Source: Neckera pumila
Lineage: Eukaryota; Streptophyta; Bryopsida; Hypnales; Neckeraceae
Assembly: GCA_963969595.1 (NCBI GenBank)
Contig: OZ018408.1
Coordinates: 16,365,823-16,429,822 of the forward strand
Reading direction: 5' to 3'
DNA length: 64,000 nucleotides
Below the pieces are notes generated by a model. It worked only from the letters and a program-made list of their open reading frames with translations. It searched no databases and was not told the DNA's origin. Shown one piece after another: positions 35,212 through 47,889 of this stretch (the first letter of the stretch is position 1; every line of letters starts with the position of its first letter). Both the position numbers and the translations under genes were made by a program.

Positions 35212-36668
35212 ACTATTCACAAGACTTAGTATAGGAGATCATTATGGCAATGTGTTGAAATCATTTCAGCTCATTTGACTCTATGGATCATAAGGTTATA
35301 ATGTTTGGGGAGAAAGGGAAAAATTCTTTTTGAGTGATGTCATATATGGTTAGCAAAACTTGAACCCTCTTGAAGTGAGATTTTTGGACCATTGAGTAGT
35401 AGATCTTGTTAGGTACATGCATGCAAAATTTTAGATGAAATGAGGGGTCTAGAATACTAAGTGAACCTACAATATGAAGGACCGAATAAATCGGCAATAT
35501 TTCATCTAGCTTTTAATGATTTACTTTGTACCAAGGGATTGGTGTGTTTTTTGAATTTTTAATGGTACAAAGTTATAGCCAACTTTGTTAAGAATATGTC
35601 AATTTATTTCAAAAGCTTTGATTGTGTAAATTGCAAGAGAATAGTTATTGAAGTACAAAAAAAATGTTTGCTTTGACCTCACTTTGTATAGTTTCCTTAG
35701 TTTGATTCCTCTAGGAGTGAAATTTTAGCACTTCTCTTTATTTTTTTTGACAAATACATGTGATATTATGATAGTTATATACATGCCAAACTGAAGAAGT
35801 AGATGAAAAGTTTAGCACAAAGCTACATAAATTGTCCAAATTTTTTTAGGTAGCTTAACTTTTGATCCCAATAGAACTTTATATATTTTTTCTACAGAAA
35901 ATGTTGTCTACTTGATGGTCATATTGGATGTGAATTAAAGTTATCGTTGTTAGAAACTATTGCATGTCATCTTGTGATTGGTTTAAGATGACTTTGGCCT
36001 ATTAAAATTTGAATTCAAAATTCAATTTTGGCACTTTCCTTGTTGAATCTAATCCCATGTATAAGATTTATACCTTGTGTAACATTTATTCTTTATACCT
36101 TTCAAAATTTTAAAAAGATTAATTTAAAATTGAATTTCCATCTCTGAACTAGCTCTTCAAAATCATGTGCTAGGTCATATGGTACACTTGTATGACAAAT
36201 ATTATAGTGAAAAGAGAGATGAAGTATAATAGAAACTTCTTGCATTGATAAGCTATTTAAATTATGGGACAATGCACTTGCTATTTTTTGGTCCATTATT
36301 TCTCCAACCAATCCAAGCAATCAAAATGTATGTTATGTCCACTTCATTTATGATCTAATAAAGTATAAAATGTAAACTTATTTTTTGGTTTCCAAATCAT
36401 ATCTTTACTAAGAAATAATTTTGGGCTCATAAGATCAAGAATCGGATGGCTATATGGGTGCTACAATAGAACTCAAAAGATCCCATCCAACCAACGGAAG
36501 TCTTCAAGTTGGTCCTTCCTAAAAAGAAACCCATGGCGACTTCTGAGCTTCCATCAGTAAAGACCAACCACTTTGACACTCTTGAGTCCCTCTTCTCCAC
36601 ATGTCCTCTATGGCAAATAGTACATCCTTGTGGCACCCAGCCACCACCTCATCCAACCAGACCGCATT
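35212..36668. other. Intergenic AT-rich DNA
   Basis: No gene recognised. A GC-richer patch at about 36430-36660 has an open frame on each strand, but no motif that I can place. Confidence 0.45.
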
Positions 36669-37597
36669 TTATCCCCTAAAGGCCCAAGGCCTTTTTTCTG
36701 CCAAAAAAACACCCAAAACTGCCATTTTTTAAGCAATGAGTGAAAAAAAATTAAAAATGTTTTTTTTTTTTGCTTTTCTAATTGTAGGATCTTACACCTA
36801 ACTATTATGAGAATGTGTGGAAAAAATTTCAGAATTTTTGACCAAACAAATTGCAAGATATCTACGTTTAAAGTGAAAAAAAACAAATTTTTCATCACAT
36901 TGTGGGACTGGATTTTTTGACTTTGAACATTTTTAACTTAAAGTTTTTACACTACAAAGTTTTGAGCTTTAAATGTTTAGTGGAGAATTGAGTTGACAAT
37001 GTACCCAAAAAAAAATTTCAAAAAAACTTATTTTTTGTTATTAAAAAAATTGTTAAGTAGAAGTAGATATGAGATAGAAGGAAAGTCTAAAATATTAACA
37101 TATTTTAGATGGAATTAAAATGAACTAATCCCAATGGTTAGATTTTTCTAGCAAGTAAACTTAACCATGGCAAAAAAAAAATTTAAAATTTAAAAAATTG
37201 CATTCAAAAATGAACCCTACAAATTATTTTTTTTTAAAAAGATGCTCTAACTGTCCGAAAAACAAGAATGTCCATAACTTTTTCATAACAAATCCAAATG
37301 AAATGACTAAAAGCTTTTTAGAGAGACAAAAATATAATCTATGAGAAAAAAAATACTAAAAAAGGAAAAAAAAAAATGCACATTTTTTTTGCTGCCCGCC
37401 ATCCCCTGTTTTGAGCTTATTTGGTCATAACTTTTGTTCCTGGGCACCGATTGTGAAAAAATTATATTCCCATGAAGCTAATCAGTTTTTCTACCTTCCA
37501 AAAAAGTTTCAAAAAATCAGGAGAAAATTTCAGCCCGTAGGTACCTGCATGGAAACACATTTGTCCCCTAAAGGGACAATGGGCTTTTAGGGGTTAA
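36669..37597 (+). mobile_element. TTAA-flanked element, long class (copy La5)
   Basis: 929 bp. The left border decayed to TTTAT followed by CCCCTAAAGGCCCAAGGCC; the right end is AATGGGCTTTTAGGGGTTAA with intact TTAA. Palindrome TTGTCCCCTAAAGGGACAA inside the right end. Same orientation and high similarity to 14121-15048. Confidence 0.87.
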
Positions 37598-38864
37598 AAC
37601 AAACCACAATGTCTTCTAGAGAAGAAAATATAAAGGGCATCCTACATTTTCTTCCCACTGCCTGCCTCCTATATGTGAACATTGTCTATTCATATCATCT
37701 TATTTTCAAGAAGTTGATGTGAATATTGGGGGAAAAAAATTTCAATGCAAATATTCAATTAAAAATATTTCTATAAGATTTTTTAAAATAAAAATTATAC
37801 ATTCTTCAGGAAAATTAATTCTAAAATAATGAAATTTAACTTTATGAGACTTCTCATACACCTATAATATAAAGCAAACACATTATCTAGTTCAATATTG
37901 AAAAAAACAATGAAGACTTTTCAACTTACTTTCAAAAATCACCATAAAGAGGGAGATTGTCAAAATAGTGTTGAAAATACGAGTAGAAACAGCCACTCCT
38001 AAAATACATATACTTCTCACAATTTTGGCAATAAATATGGCCCCTGAACATCTCTAGGCCTTCTAGGCTTCTCTACCCTGTAACGTAACCCTCTTCTCTA
38101 ATAACACCTGCCCCTAGCAATTGCACCTCCTTTGGCCTCCACTATGTATATTTTTTCATTTGCAATTGATGTTGAATCCTCCTACTATTGTAATTCTTTG
38201 CAACATACATGCATTCTTCAGAACACCAAAGATTTTCTAACGTCCCAATCTCCTCCTCTATAAACTCCTCCCCTTCTAAACTTGATTATGACAGTTCTTC
38301 ACAACTAAACTAATGCCCTCCATTCTCCAAGAATTCTTGGCTATCAATGTAGTCACCAATAGAATGGAGTAGGTGACTCTTGAAGTTATTGGAAAGGGAA
38401 AAGAGAGGCAGTATTGGTTGAAGGGAGGCCAATGACTCATATAGTGGTGGTGACAAGGAGATGGAGGTAGAGGTGACAGTAGAGTTGATGTCACACTACA
38501 TCAAATAGAGTGTTCAATGACTAGGAAAATGTGATTGGTGACTATTTTTAGTCACATTCTTAGAGGTCAGTACCTTAAGGAGAAAATATGACTGCAAATA
38601 TGACCGCCAGTCATATTTTGACCTTGTACTTGACAAACATATGGTATATGTCCTATAGAAATGCCAAAGTGCTTCATAGGGACAACAAAGAACATGTTTG
38701 GGGAACATCTAGTCATGTTTGTCACTCACATTTTTGTTGATAGTCGCCTTTTTTATTCCGGGCAATCCAAAAAATGTAGGAAATTATCCCAAAGATGTAG
38801 ACAATCCATTGTTTAGGATTTTGAAATCCTAGCTACCACTTGTTTAGGATTTTGAAACCTAGCC
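37598..38864. other. Intergenic, no gene recognised
   Basis: Mixed AT-rich sequence. A possible inverted repeat (GTGATTGGTGAC near 38530 and GTCACTCACATTTTTGTTG near 38718) could be a decayed MITE, but the boundaries are unclear. Confidence 0.4.
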
Positions 38865-39145
38865 GCTGCTTCTTTTGCCTCTTCTTCCTTGTCTTTTGTT
38901 TTTCCCCAGCTCTTACTTATTGTTGCCTTTTGTTACTTCTTATCTTTAGCTCCCTGTTGCTTCTTAATTGTTGTTTCTTTATGCCTTTTAGTTGTTGCAT
39001 TTTGTTGCCTCTTGTTTCTTAGTTTTTGTTTCTTGTTTCTTCTTATTGCATCTTAACTCTTGCTTTTGGGTTGCTTCTTGTGGTATCTTAACTCTTGTTT
39101 ATTGTTAATTCTTAATGCTTGTTGCCTTTTGCCTCTTGTTCCTTC
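38865..39145. repeat. Pyrimidine-rich imperfect minisatellite (TTGTTGCYTCTT units)
   Basis: About 280 bp of diverged units around TTGTTGCCTTTTG / TTGCTTCTTATTG / CATCTTAACTCTTG. Strong strand bias (T plus C on plus). It generates a Cys/Leu/Phe-rich open frame with no protein signature. Confidence 0.65.
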
Positions 39146-39540
39146 CATCATCATTGCTATTTTTTTAGTCCTATACTAGTGCTATATAATTTGTGTTGTG
39201 ATAAACTTCTAAAGGTCAAGAATTTTTTTTTATTCACTAAAAATGAACCTCCCATATCCTTCTAATTGTACATGTACGCACCAAAAACTAGAATGAAATT
39301 GTTGGAGGCTACTTGCAACTTAATAGATCCATCTTACATTATTAAAGGCGAGAATGATATCAATTTGATTTTTAGAAAAAGCAAGCAATATATATAGTTA
39401 TGAACAAAACTAAGCATGTTTTAACAAAACCCAATTTCAACACCCATTTTCAACCAATTTAAGTCATGAATATAGGGATTATATGATGAAAGCATGAATT
39501 TAAGTAGTCTAGTTCATAGATGTAAAACAAAAAAGGTGAA

Positions 39541-39930
39541 AAAAAAATTAGAAATTCAAAACTCAAAATAAAATAATTGTTTTCACTATTGTTCGTAACC
39601 TTCCGCCACGAGTCTACCAACTTTGGCACTGCTCCATTCTCGCTCTCTTTTTATCTGTGTATTCTCTATATATTTTGAATCTTCTTTTGATTTTTGTATA
39701 CTTTCTTTGTTGCCATTATTTACAAATGTAAAACCAAAAACTGAAAAGAAATTCAAGATTTTGAAATTCAAAAATTCAAAACAAAAAAATTCTATTCACT
39801 ATTGTTTGCCACCTTCTACTTATAAGTTTGCCAACTTTGGCGCCGCTCTTCCAATTTGTGTGTTCTCTATGTTTTCTACATCTTCTTCCGATTTGTGTAT
39901 GCTTCTTTTGTTGCAAGAGTAGAAGCACCA
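39541..39930. repeat. Tandem duplication of about 195 bp
   Basis: Unit 1 (about 39541-39735) and unit 2 (about 39745-39930) share ATTCAAAAYTCAAA, CACTATTGTTYG, CCAACTTTGGCRCYGCTC, GTGTRTTCTCTAT and CTTCTTYTGATTTKTGTATRCTT in the same order. Diverged copies with no coding role seen. Confidence 0.65.
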
Positions 39931-40019
39931 AGCTTTGGTGCAACTTTGGCGTATTATGCCTTCATGAAAAGTTGTCACTTCTCTAGACATGAGTCAATCT
40001 TCCGTAGCACATTTTAGAA

Positions 40020-40880
40020 AAGATGTAGGTAGTGAGATTGAGAGACAAAAGGAGAAGGCATACAAAACTTCTTACAAACCTAGAAAAGAGGTGTTGTGTC
40101 ACTTTCATTATTGAAGGTCGATTTAGAACTCCATCTTAGATAGCAAAACAATTTGTATTGAAAGAGGTAAATCATTATCTAACATCATTGTGTGGTATGC
40201 TTTGAGCAAGGTTGGATTGGGTGCACAAATACAATAGAAGAAGCCACGTTTGAGTCCTAACATGTTCAAGATTGCATGCTTGAAGTTTGCTCAAAGGTGT
40301 GAGAATTAGATTGTTGATGACTAGAAATGCCTGATTTTTAGTGATGAGACCAAAAATAAATTGACTTAACTTAGATGGTAGCTCATGGTGTTGGATTGGA
40401 GATGGAGAACGTGTTGGATCACAACATGTCCAACAAACCATAAAGCATGGTGGTAGATTAGTGTTGATTTTGGAATTGTATGACAAATTTTAGCCGGGAA
40501 CATGGTACAAAATTGAAGGAAGGATGGATATGTATTTGTACAAATTTATTTTAGAAAATTTCTTGTGGTCTACTATATACAATTAGAATTTGGATCCAAG
40601 TAGGGTTGGTCTTTCAACAAGATAATGATCCCAAACATGTGAGCAAAATTATATATAAGAATGGTTGGTATCACAATGATTTCAACTCCTTCAATGGCTT
40701 GTAAAATCTCTATATTTAAATCTTATTGAACACTTTGGAACACTTTTCAAACAACGCTTGAATGAATTTATAATGCCTTTGATAGGAATTCAAGAATTGT
40801 GGGAGCATGTGTAAATGGAATGCGCTAAAATTTGTCATTTTTGTTGCACACTTGAGTACGTAGTCTTTAAAAATGATTAA
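40020..40880 (+). pseudogene. Tc1/mariner-type transposase pseudogene
   Basis: Conceptual translation gives, in order: a block reading KVGLGAQIQ, then KKPRLSPNM; LIFSDET (40331-40351), which holds the first catalytic Asp; PGTWYKIEGRMDMYLYKFIL; VFQQDNDPKHVSK (from 40609), which holds the second Asp; and LNLIEHFGTLFKQRLNEF, where the third acidic residue sits in IEH. Spacing between the first two Asp is about 92 codons, right for Tc1-like enzymes. In-frame stops and at least two frameshifts make it dead. The wording (GTWYKIEG, QQDNDPKH, IEH, KQRLNE) is closer to fungal Tc1-like transposases than to typical plant mariner-like ones. No terminal repeats located. Confidence 0.8.
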
Positions 40881-40930
40881 GCTAAGGTACGCTAAGTGAC
40901 TTATATATAAATCTATAGGCTTGTGGTCTA

Positions 40931-42837
40931 AAGAACATTAGGCAAATAATTAATATGGCAATGCCATTTGATAGATAGTGCATGGAATAACAAACTATTC
41001 CTTCTATGGTTAATTGAAATAAGTTTAATTTTCAAAAGTCAAATTTTGGATTTAAAATCAGTTACACTCCATTTATTTTTTTGAAATATGGCTTAATCCT
41101 AAAAGGGCATTTCATGTCTACTCTTAATGAAGCTACAATAGTTTTCCAAATTAAAAGACACATTTCAAAATTTTCATATTTTCTTCATGTAGAACTATGA
41201 ATCTAAAATTTATCTTCATTTTTTATAATTAATAACATTAAAATGAATTTTAAATATATTTTAAAATGATCTCTTCAATAAAATAAAGTAATCGCAAAAA
41301 TACTTAAAATAATATAAAAGTTTCAACAAAAATAGAAATTATAGTGATAAACATGAGAAATTCAATAGAAAAAGTTCAAAGGTAGCGTATTTTAAGCTTT
41401 CAAATTCTTGCTATAGTGGATTTCAAAATATTTTGTACACTTACAAAATTTATCATAGCTATTGAAATTACAGATTTTCAATAAAACTTATAAACATTGT
41501 GGTACAAATAACACACTTGTATAAATTAATTTTTTAATTTTTTAATATTTTAAGAATTTAGTTAGATTTATTAGGAAGAAACAACTATTATTTCAAATAA
41601 AATTTTCAAGATTCTTTTTAAAAGTCTTCTAGTAAGAATCTTACAAATTTTTAAATTTTATTGTTTTTTTAGAGATTTATGGAATGAATTACATGAAACA
41701 AAACTATTTGTAGTTATGTCTTAGCTAGGAATATTTTATTCAAATAAAATGTCAAAACTTGTAAACTCTTACCAAAAAATTCAAAGAGAATTTTCATTCC
41801 ACTTACTAAAAAGTTTTGAAATATAAAAAATTCTTAATAAATTTGACTAAATTTATTTTAAACTAAATAATTTTTTTTTTTCAAAAAATCATTTTATAAA
41901 AGTTTGTTACATGCGCTTCAACTTGTCTAAAATTGAAAAAATCTAATTTCTCAAGTAGTTATGGCAAGTTTAAAGTGTATGAATACTAATGAGAGACATT
42001 GCACCTTCAATGTGTCACAAAAACTACAATCTAAAAAATTTGAAAAAAAATTAATATAGAATAAAAAAGATGATTGGAGCTAAATTCTCTTTGTTACAAA
42101 GTAATTTATAAACCATTCAAAATCAAGATCTATTTAAAAATTGAGGTTTGACTTTCAAAATGCCCCTTAGAATGTTGCTACTTTTTTTGACTTTCAACAT
42201 TTGCAATGTTGTGTAAAGGTTAAATTGTCAAAAAAAGAATACATATTAAGCTTGAAAATTTGAAGTTCTTAAAAAATGTTAGTAGGTGTTTTTTTTGCCA
42301 ATTGTATTTGATTAATTCATAGCTGGTGAACTCTATAGTTATTTTTACTGTACTATGCTATAAAGGCCGGCAAAAAAAATAAAATTTAAATGCTAAAATA
42401 TTAGGAAAATTAATATGGAAAAAGTACATATTTTGAGAAAATATTTTTATTTTTAGCATTTGTCAAGTTTGATTTTCCAACTTTAATTAAATGTTTTGTA
42501 TAATTTTGAGATTGAATACCCTATTTTCCAATTTTAATAGCCCGATAGGGTATTCAATCTCAAAATCCCTTACTTTGTATGCTTTATTTTCTATTACAGA
42601 ATGAATGAGATTTATAGTAATATCAATTATTTTTCACATATGAAATCACAAACTTTCTATAAGTTTGAAAATTTTCACATTTTTTGGTGAAAAGTTGATC
42701 TCAACGTGATTTGCATTAAAAAAAATATCAAATTAAGTTTCAAATTAAGATCAATGAGTCAAAACATGTTCTTTTTTAAATCCTATATATAACCAAAGAA
42801 TCAAACAATAAATAATCTTACTTGAACTTGATATATG
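40931..42837. other. Intergenic AT-rich DNA
   Basis: About 1.9 kb, highly AT-rich. A TTAATCCTAAAAGGGC at about 41093 resembles the left end of a TTAA element, but I find no matching right end. A short inverted repeat (GATTGAATACCCTAT / ATAGGGTATTCAATC) occurs at about 42511-42560. Confidence 0.45.
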
Positions 42838-43756
42838 TTAACCCCTAAAGTTCCATGACTATGTTTTCACTGAAAATGCTCAAAAATTGCCATTTTTAGA
42901 ACAATTACCAAATTTTTGAAAAAAAAACATTTTGAGAAATGTAACTATAGGATCTTGTAGTATGCTGACTTGAGAACATGTGGTAAAAATCTCAGAAATT
43001 TCCACTGTGTGGATTGCAGATATAAGCATTCAATTTCATTGAAATCATTTTTTTGGCCTGCAAAAAAAACAGGGCAGTTGCACTTTTCTATGAAAAAAAT
43101 GAATAAAATTGTGGTGCTTCTTTGAATTCTTTTTCCTAGACAAGTTGGCCACATTCTTGAAAATTTTCACATCATTTGAAATTGTACAATATATAGGATA
43201 AAAATAATAAATAGATAATGGTAAGAGAATGATTCAAAAGACTAAATTGTTAAAAAATTAATTATGGAATTGAAAAATGCCAATCCCAACGGTTGCAATG
43301 TTTCAATAAACAATCTACATCCTATGATTTTTTTTTCCAAAAAATATTGAAAGTTGAGTTAGATAAAGGACTTCAAGCTTTATTTTAGAGTAGAGAATCC
43401 AAACTGACCACAAACAAAAACTCCTCATAACTTTTGACTCATTGATCAAAATGGAATGATTCAAAAGCTTTCTACATATATATAACTCTAGGAAAAACAA
43501 TTTCAAAACTTTTGTTTTTGAAAAAATTGATTTTTTTTATCTGCTCGAACTGTCCAGTTATAAAAAATATAACATATTAGGCCGTAACTTTTGAATAGTG
43601 TTTCCAAATGTCAAGAAAATTAGTGCATATAAAAGATATTCCTCATCCCCACCTTCTACTAAAATTTGAGCCAAAATTATTGAAACCTCTAGTCATTTGT
43701 ACCAGCTCAAAATTTCTATATAGCCAAAACATGCATGTTGGTCCTTTAGGAATCAA
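42838..43756. mobile_element. TTAA-flanked element, long class, c subfamily (copy Lc1)
   Basis: Starts TTAACCCCTAAAGTTCCATG and ends GTTGGTCCTTTAGGAATCAA (right TTAA decayed). About 919 bp. Homologous along its length to 57021-57950 and 58300-59229; shares with the a subfamily a block with GTAGGATCTT, the [21 protein letters not shown] type region and GATTGCARATAT. Confidence 0.82.
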
Positions 43757-43814
43757 TTATATGAGTGTACACCAAAACTTTGGACATCTGTAAATTTAGA
43801 ATAGAAGCTATGCA

Positions 43815-43890
43815 TTTATCCTTTAAAGGTCCTAAGGCCTTTATTCATCCAAAACTCTCAAAATTGTCATTTCTATTGCAAATTTGAATG
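43815..43890 (+). mobile_element. Short fragment of a TTAA long-class left end
   Basis: TTATCCTTTAAAGGTCCTAAGG, then CAAAATTGTCATTTCTATTGCAAA, as at the left end of 7727-8660. Homology ends after about 75 bp. Confidence 0.6.
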
Positions 43891-44265
43891 AAAGGTATGC
43901 GTTTAATACTTCAGCCTACTCATAGGATTGTTTGGCAATAGGATTATTTTTTGGATTGGTAACTTATGCCTCTTTCTCTCTATATACAATGTTTGATAAA
44001 ATGGAATAATAAATGATGATGATTGTTTTTGTTTTTGTTTTTGTACACTATGACTACGAGACTTATGATTGGTTGGAAGTTAATCCTTAGATAATTGGGA
44101 AGCCCATAGATATTGGGCTATTTCATTTTTTGGACAAGCCATTGTAAAATAAAAAAATGATTATTTTTTAATTAGTTTTTGCAAAACATATGTCATGTTA
44201 TTAGCTTCTTAGCACATTAAGTTGTATCCAATTTGGTGAAGTCGTTGTAGGATAATGAGGTAAAA

Positions 44266-44612
44266 TGTTAGGATTTGCAAACCTTGGTCATCACTCCTCT
44301 CGATTGTATAGTCTAGGCTACCTCGGTATGTGGTAAATCACTCACGACATGAAGCCTAATTAGGCGTTGGATACAATCCCGAGATATTTTTGGATCACAT
44401 AACTCCCCAGTTAAGAATCAGAACATACAATTGCTAATGCACATGACAGATGAGAAATTACAACGAAGTCATGCTATTCCAAACAAGTCCAACTTGATTG
44501 TATTATGGGAAATGTTGTGTGAAAAACAACCCTCCTCCCATGGGCTTTAAGGAAGACAAAAGACTAACCGTTTAGGTAACCGTAACTGTTAGGAACACAC
44601 TAGTTCCTAACA
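44266..44612 (-). repeat. 3' LTR of the chromovirus
   Basis: 347 bp, the same length as the partner at 51850-52196. Ends TGTTAGGA...TCCTAACA are an 8-bp inverted repeat. On the minus strand it follows the polypurine tract AAAAGGGGGGTAA (44613-44625). Confidence 0.95.
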
Positions 44613-44625
44613 TTACCCCCCTTTT
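44613..44625 (-). other. Polypurine tract of the chromovirus
   Basis: AAAAGGGGGGTAA on the minus strand lies directly before the 3' LTR. This is the expected primer position for plus-strand DNA synthesis in LTR retrotransposons. Confidence 0.8.
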
Positions 44626-44635
44626 AAAGTCCATG

Positions 44636-45193
44636 TCAATTATCCAATTTAGGCGCCTTAGGATGGAGCGTATGAAATTCTGCGATAGCATCAGGTGCGT
44701 TCTCCAAATGTTCAGCAGGTTCCTAAGAATATTCTTCAGGTCCATAGCCCTCCCATGCAACGAGATATTGGAGCTTTTTCCCTCTTCCGGAAAACCGCGA
44801 GTCTAGTACTTTGTGTACTTCCCATTCTACATCACCCTCAGGAGTAATAATAGGTGGCGGCGGTGTACATTGGCATCCTGGAATAGTATCCTCACGGTAT
44901 TTCTCAAGTAGGGATATATGAAATACATCGTGGATTTTTAATGTTTTTGGGAGATGTAACCGGTAAACCACGTCAGAGATTTTAGATAATACTTTGAATG
45001 GTCCTAAAAATTTTGGGGACAATTTTTTTGATGGAGCCGTTGTTGCAATGTTGTCCTGGCGAAGAAGTACCTTGTCTCCAACTTGAAAAGTTGGTTGAAG
45101 CTTTACCCCCCTATCATAGTTGCGTTTTGCTTGTTCTCCTGCAAGTTTAATCATTGTTTTTATTTCCTCATGGACTTCTTGTAGATGCCTAAC
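44636..45193 (-). pseudogene. Integrase C-terminus with GPY/F module and chromodomain (broken)
   Basis: In frame with the integrase. It includes KVLLRQDNI, the GPY/F-type SPKFLGPFKVL, then IHDVFHISLLEKY and a chromodomain, EWEVHKVLDSRF followed by LQYLVAWEGYGPEEYS. A TAG stop at 44723-44725 sits where chromodomains have the conserved Trp after EEYS; coding-like sequence continues past it to a final TGA at 44636-44638, just before the polypurine tract. Chromodomains in this family steer integration toward marked chromatin. Confidence 0.9.
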
Positions 45194-46060
45194 TCAATCC
45201 TCTGCCGCTGGAACCGTAGTCTTTGTTGGCGTTGAAAACGACAAAGATGGGTGGTACCCATAAGTAGCGTAAAACGGGGAGAATCCGGTTGTAGAATGGC
45301 AGGCATTATTATATGAAAATTCAGCCACAGGAAGAAGTTCAGACCAATCATCTTGGCGTCTCATTGTAAACATTCGTAGAAATTGCTCCAGCACCTGGTT
45401 TACCCTCTCTGTTTGCCCGTCTGCTTGAAGGTGGAAAGCTGTTGTTGGAGATGGTTGAACTCGCAGTAGTTGAGATAGTCTTCTCATAAATTTAGATACA
45501 AATACTGGTCCTCGGTCTGAAATTACTTGATCCGGGGTGCCATGGTGCTTCCATATGTGCTTCAAATACAATGAGGCCGTTTCATTTGAGTCTATTGTTT
45601 CCCTCGTGGCTATAAAGTGAGCTAATTTGGTGTTTCTGTCAACCGCCACCATAATAGAATCATAACCATTGCTTCGTGGTAATTTGACAATAAAATCTGT
45701 AGATATTCGTTTCCATGGTGCGTGACCAGCCGGAATTGGCTGCATAAGGCTATATTTTGCATGATGGATAGGTTTCGACCATTGACACAAATCACAGCCG
45801 TCTACATAGCGATGAACATAACGATGAAGAGTAGGCCAATAGAATGATCTTGATACCAGATCCAGTGTCTTTGCTCTCCCTAGATGTCCCGTGGCAGGAG
45901 CATCATGTCTTGCTCGTAAAATTTGCCGCTTAAGCTCTGCATCATCAGGCACATATATTTTATCATGAAAACGGAGGATACCTTCACTTAGATTATATCC
46001 TTGAAGTCGATGGCGGATATCCCTTGGCTGTTGGTGAAGATCCCCTTTGAAAAAAGACAT
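45194..46060 (-). pseudogene. Integrase core of the chromovirus
   Basis: 288-residue frame bounded by in-frame stops. Zinc-binding H52, H59, C89, C92 (HHCC) is followed by the catalytic core with D122 (STDFIVKLP), D182 (ISDRGPVF) and E218 (GQTERVNQ); D and E are 35 residues apart, so the D-D35-E triad is intact. It inserts the cDNA copy. The stop at 45194-45196 (TGA) separates it from the GPY/F and chromodomain part, and one at 46127-46129 from RNase H. Confidence 0.92.
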
Positions 46061-46126
46061 TATTGGTTGTAACGTGATATTTTCTTTAATGGCATGTATT
46101 ACACATTCAATAATGCGTGAATCAGC

Positions 46127-47889
46127 CTAGACCGGTTTAGAAGATTGTAGTGCAGCCAAACGTAAGAAGGGTTGGTTTTCTTGACTTTGTCCCTGAGTAA
46201 CATCTGTTCTTCTTGAAAGAGCGTCCACCCTTCCGTTGAGTGATCCTGGCCTATGTTGTATCTCAAAATTAAATGTTGATAAAAACTCTGACCATCGAGC
46301 TTGCCGGCGGTTTAGTTGTTTAGTAGACAAAAAATACTCTAAGTTTTTATGATCAGAGATTACCCTGACTTCATGAGGGGATCCTTCCAAGTAAACCCGC
46401 CAGTCTTGAAATGCCTGCACCACACTTAACAATTACTTGTCGTATATGTCGTAGTTTTGTTTGGCCGGGGACATTTTAGAGCTTCGGTATGCACATGGGT
46501 GCAAGAATCCATCATCTCCCTGTTGGGAAAGTATAGCACCTGTTGCAAAGTCAGATGCATCGGACTCCACAATAAAAGGGCGGTCAAAGTTAGGATGAAT
46601 TAATACTGGAGATTTAGAAAACCTAGATAGCAATTCTCTAAATGCGTGGTCTGCTGATAATGTCCATTCAAATTTTTTGTCCTTTTTAGTCAAGGTAGTA
46701 AGGGGCACCACAATCTTAGAATAATCAGCAATAAATCGGCGATAAAAATTGGCAAAGCCAATAAATGCTTGGATATCCTTCACTGTTTTTGGAGTTGGCC
46801 AACCTTTAATTGTTTGTACTTTATCCTGACACATTGCCAATCCTTGGTCCGAAACAATCATCCCCAAAAACTCGACTGATGGACAATGAAACTGGCACTT
46901 TGACTCTTTAGCATACAAGCCATATTTTTGTAAGCATTGGAGGACATCCCGTACCACTTGTCTATGTTCCTCCACATTTTTGAAAAAATGAGGATATCAT
47001 CCAAATAGATGACTACCGAAATATCGAGAAGATCACCAAAAATTTCTTGCATATGAGATTAAAACTGTGCCGGTGCGTTTGTCAATCCAAACGGCATAAC
47101 TAAATATTCAAATAAGCCATATCGAGTTTTAAAAGCAGTTTTAAATTCATGGCCCAATGCCATACGCACACGGTGATACACTTGTTGTATATCTAGTTTA
47201 GTAAAAAATTTAGCCCCTACCAATCTATCGGTAAGCTCTGGAATAAGTGGCAAGGGATATCAATTTCGTACTGTGACTTTATTAAGATTACAATAATCAA
47301 TACATACTTTGATAGAACCGTCCTTCTTCCGAGCAAAAACTATGGGTGCCAAAACCGGAGATTTGGATCGACGGATCCAGTCCTTACCCAAATTTTTGTC
47401 CAAATACTTCCGTAATTCTTCCAACTCTTTTAGAGACATGGGTCTCAAACCGGTGTTCTTAGGCTCCTGTCCCTCCTTGAACTCGATCTTCATGTCTGAT
47501 GAACTGTGGGGAGGTAATTCATTCGAAGCTTCCTCGCTGAAGGCTCCCCGAAAATCGTGGTACTCTAAGGGCAATGAGGTCTCCTTGGTGTTCGTATGCT
47601 CTAATATCTCTAATGCGTAAATTTCCGCATCCTGAGCCGACAGTCTGAAGGCCGCTGCCGACACCAAAGCATGACGAGGTGCTATCAGTCGTGATTGAAT
47701 GATCTTTTTAATAAAAGCTCCCTCTGTGGCTACGATCATTGAGCCCTTTGCAGCGATCTTGGAGACCGATCCTCCCGTCCCCGGCGCCTTGTTCGCAGTG
47801 TCAGGTCCCTTGCTTGCATACGCCTGATCATCCGCGCTGAAAGTCGCTAGGACCCATTCCGAACTTGAAGCCGTAAGCTGCTTCCCCAT
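46127..47889 (-). pseudogene. Reverse transcriptase and RNase H of the chromovirus (broken)
   Basis: From 47889 down: a linker, RT fingers (KSPVLAPIVFARKKDG, SIKVCIDYCNLNKVT), [26 protein letters not shown], the catalytic VIYLDDILIFSK, then EFLGMIVS, the tether FANFYRRFIADYSK and RNase H-like (FIVESDASDFATGAIL, VISDHKNLEYF). In-frame stops at about 47260, 47059 and 46433, and a frameshift near 46975-46985 just after YLDD, disable it. IDYCNLN has Cys where the family usually has Arg. Confidence 0.92.

Noticed and set aside
41093..41115. Possible TTAA element left end TTAATCCTAAAAGGGC
   Set aside because: No right end found, and no interior similarity to the other classes.
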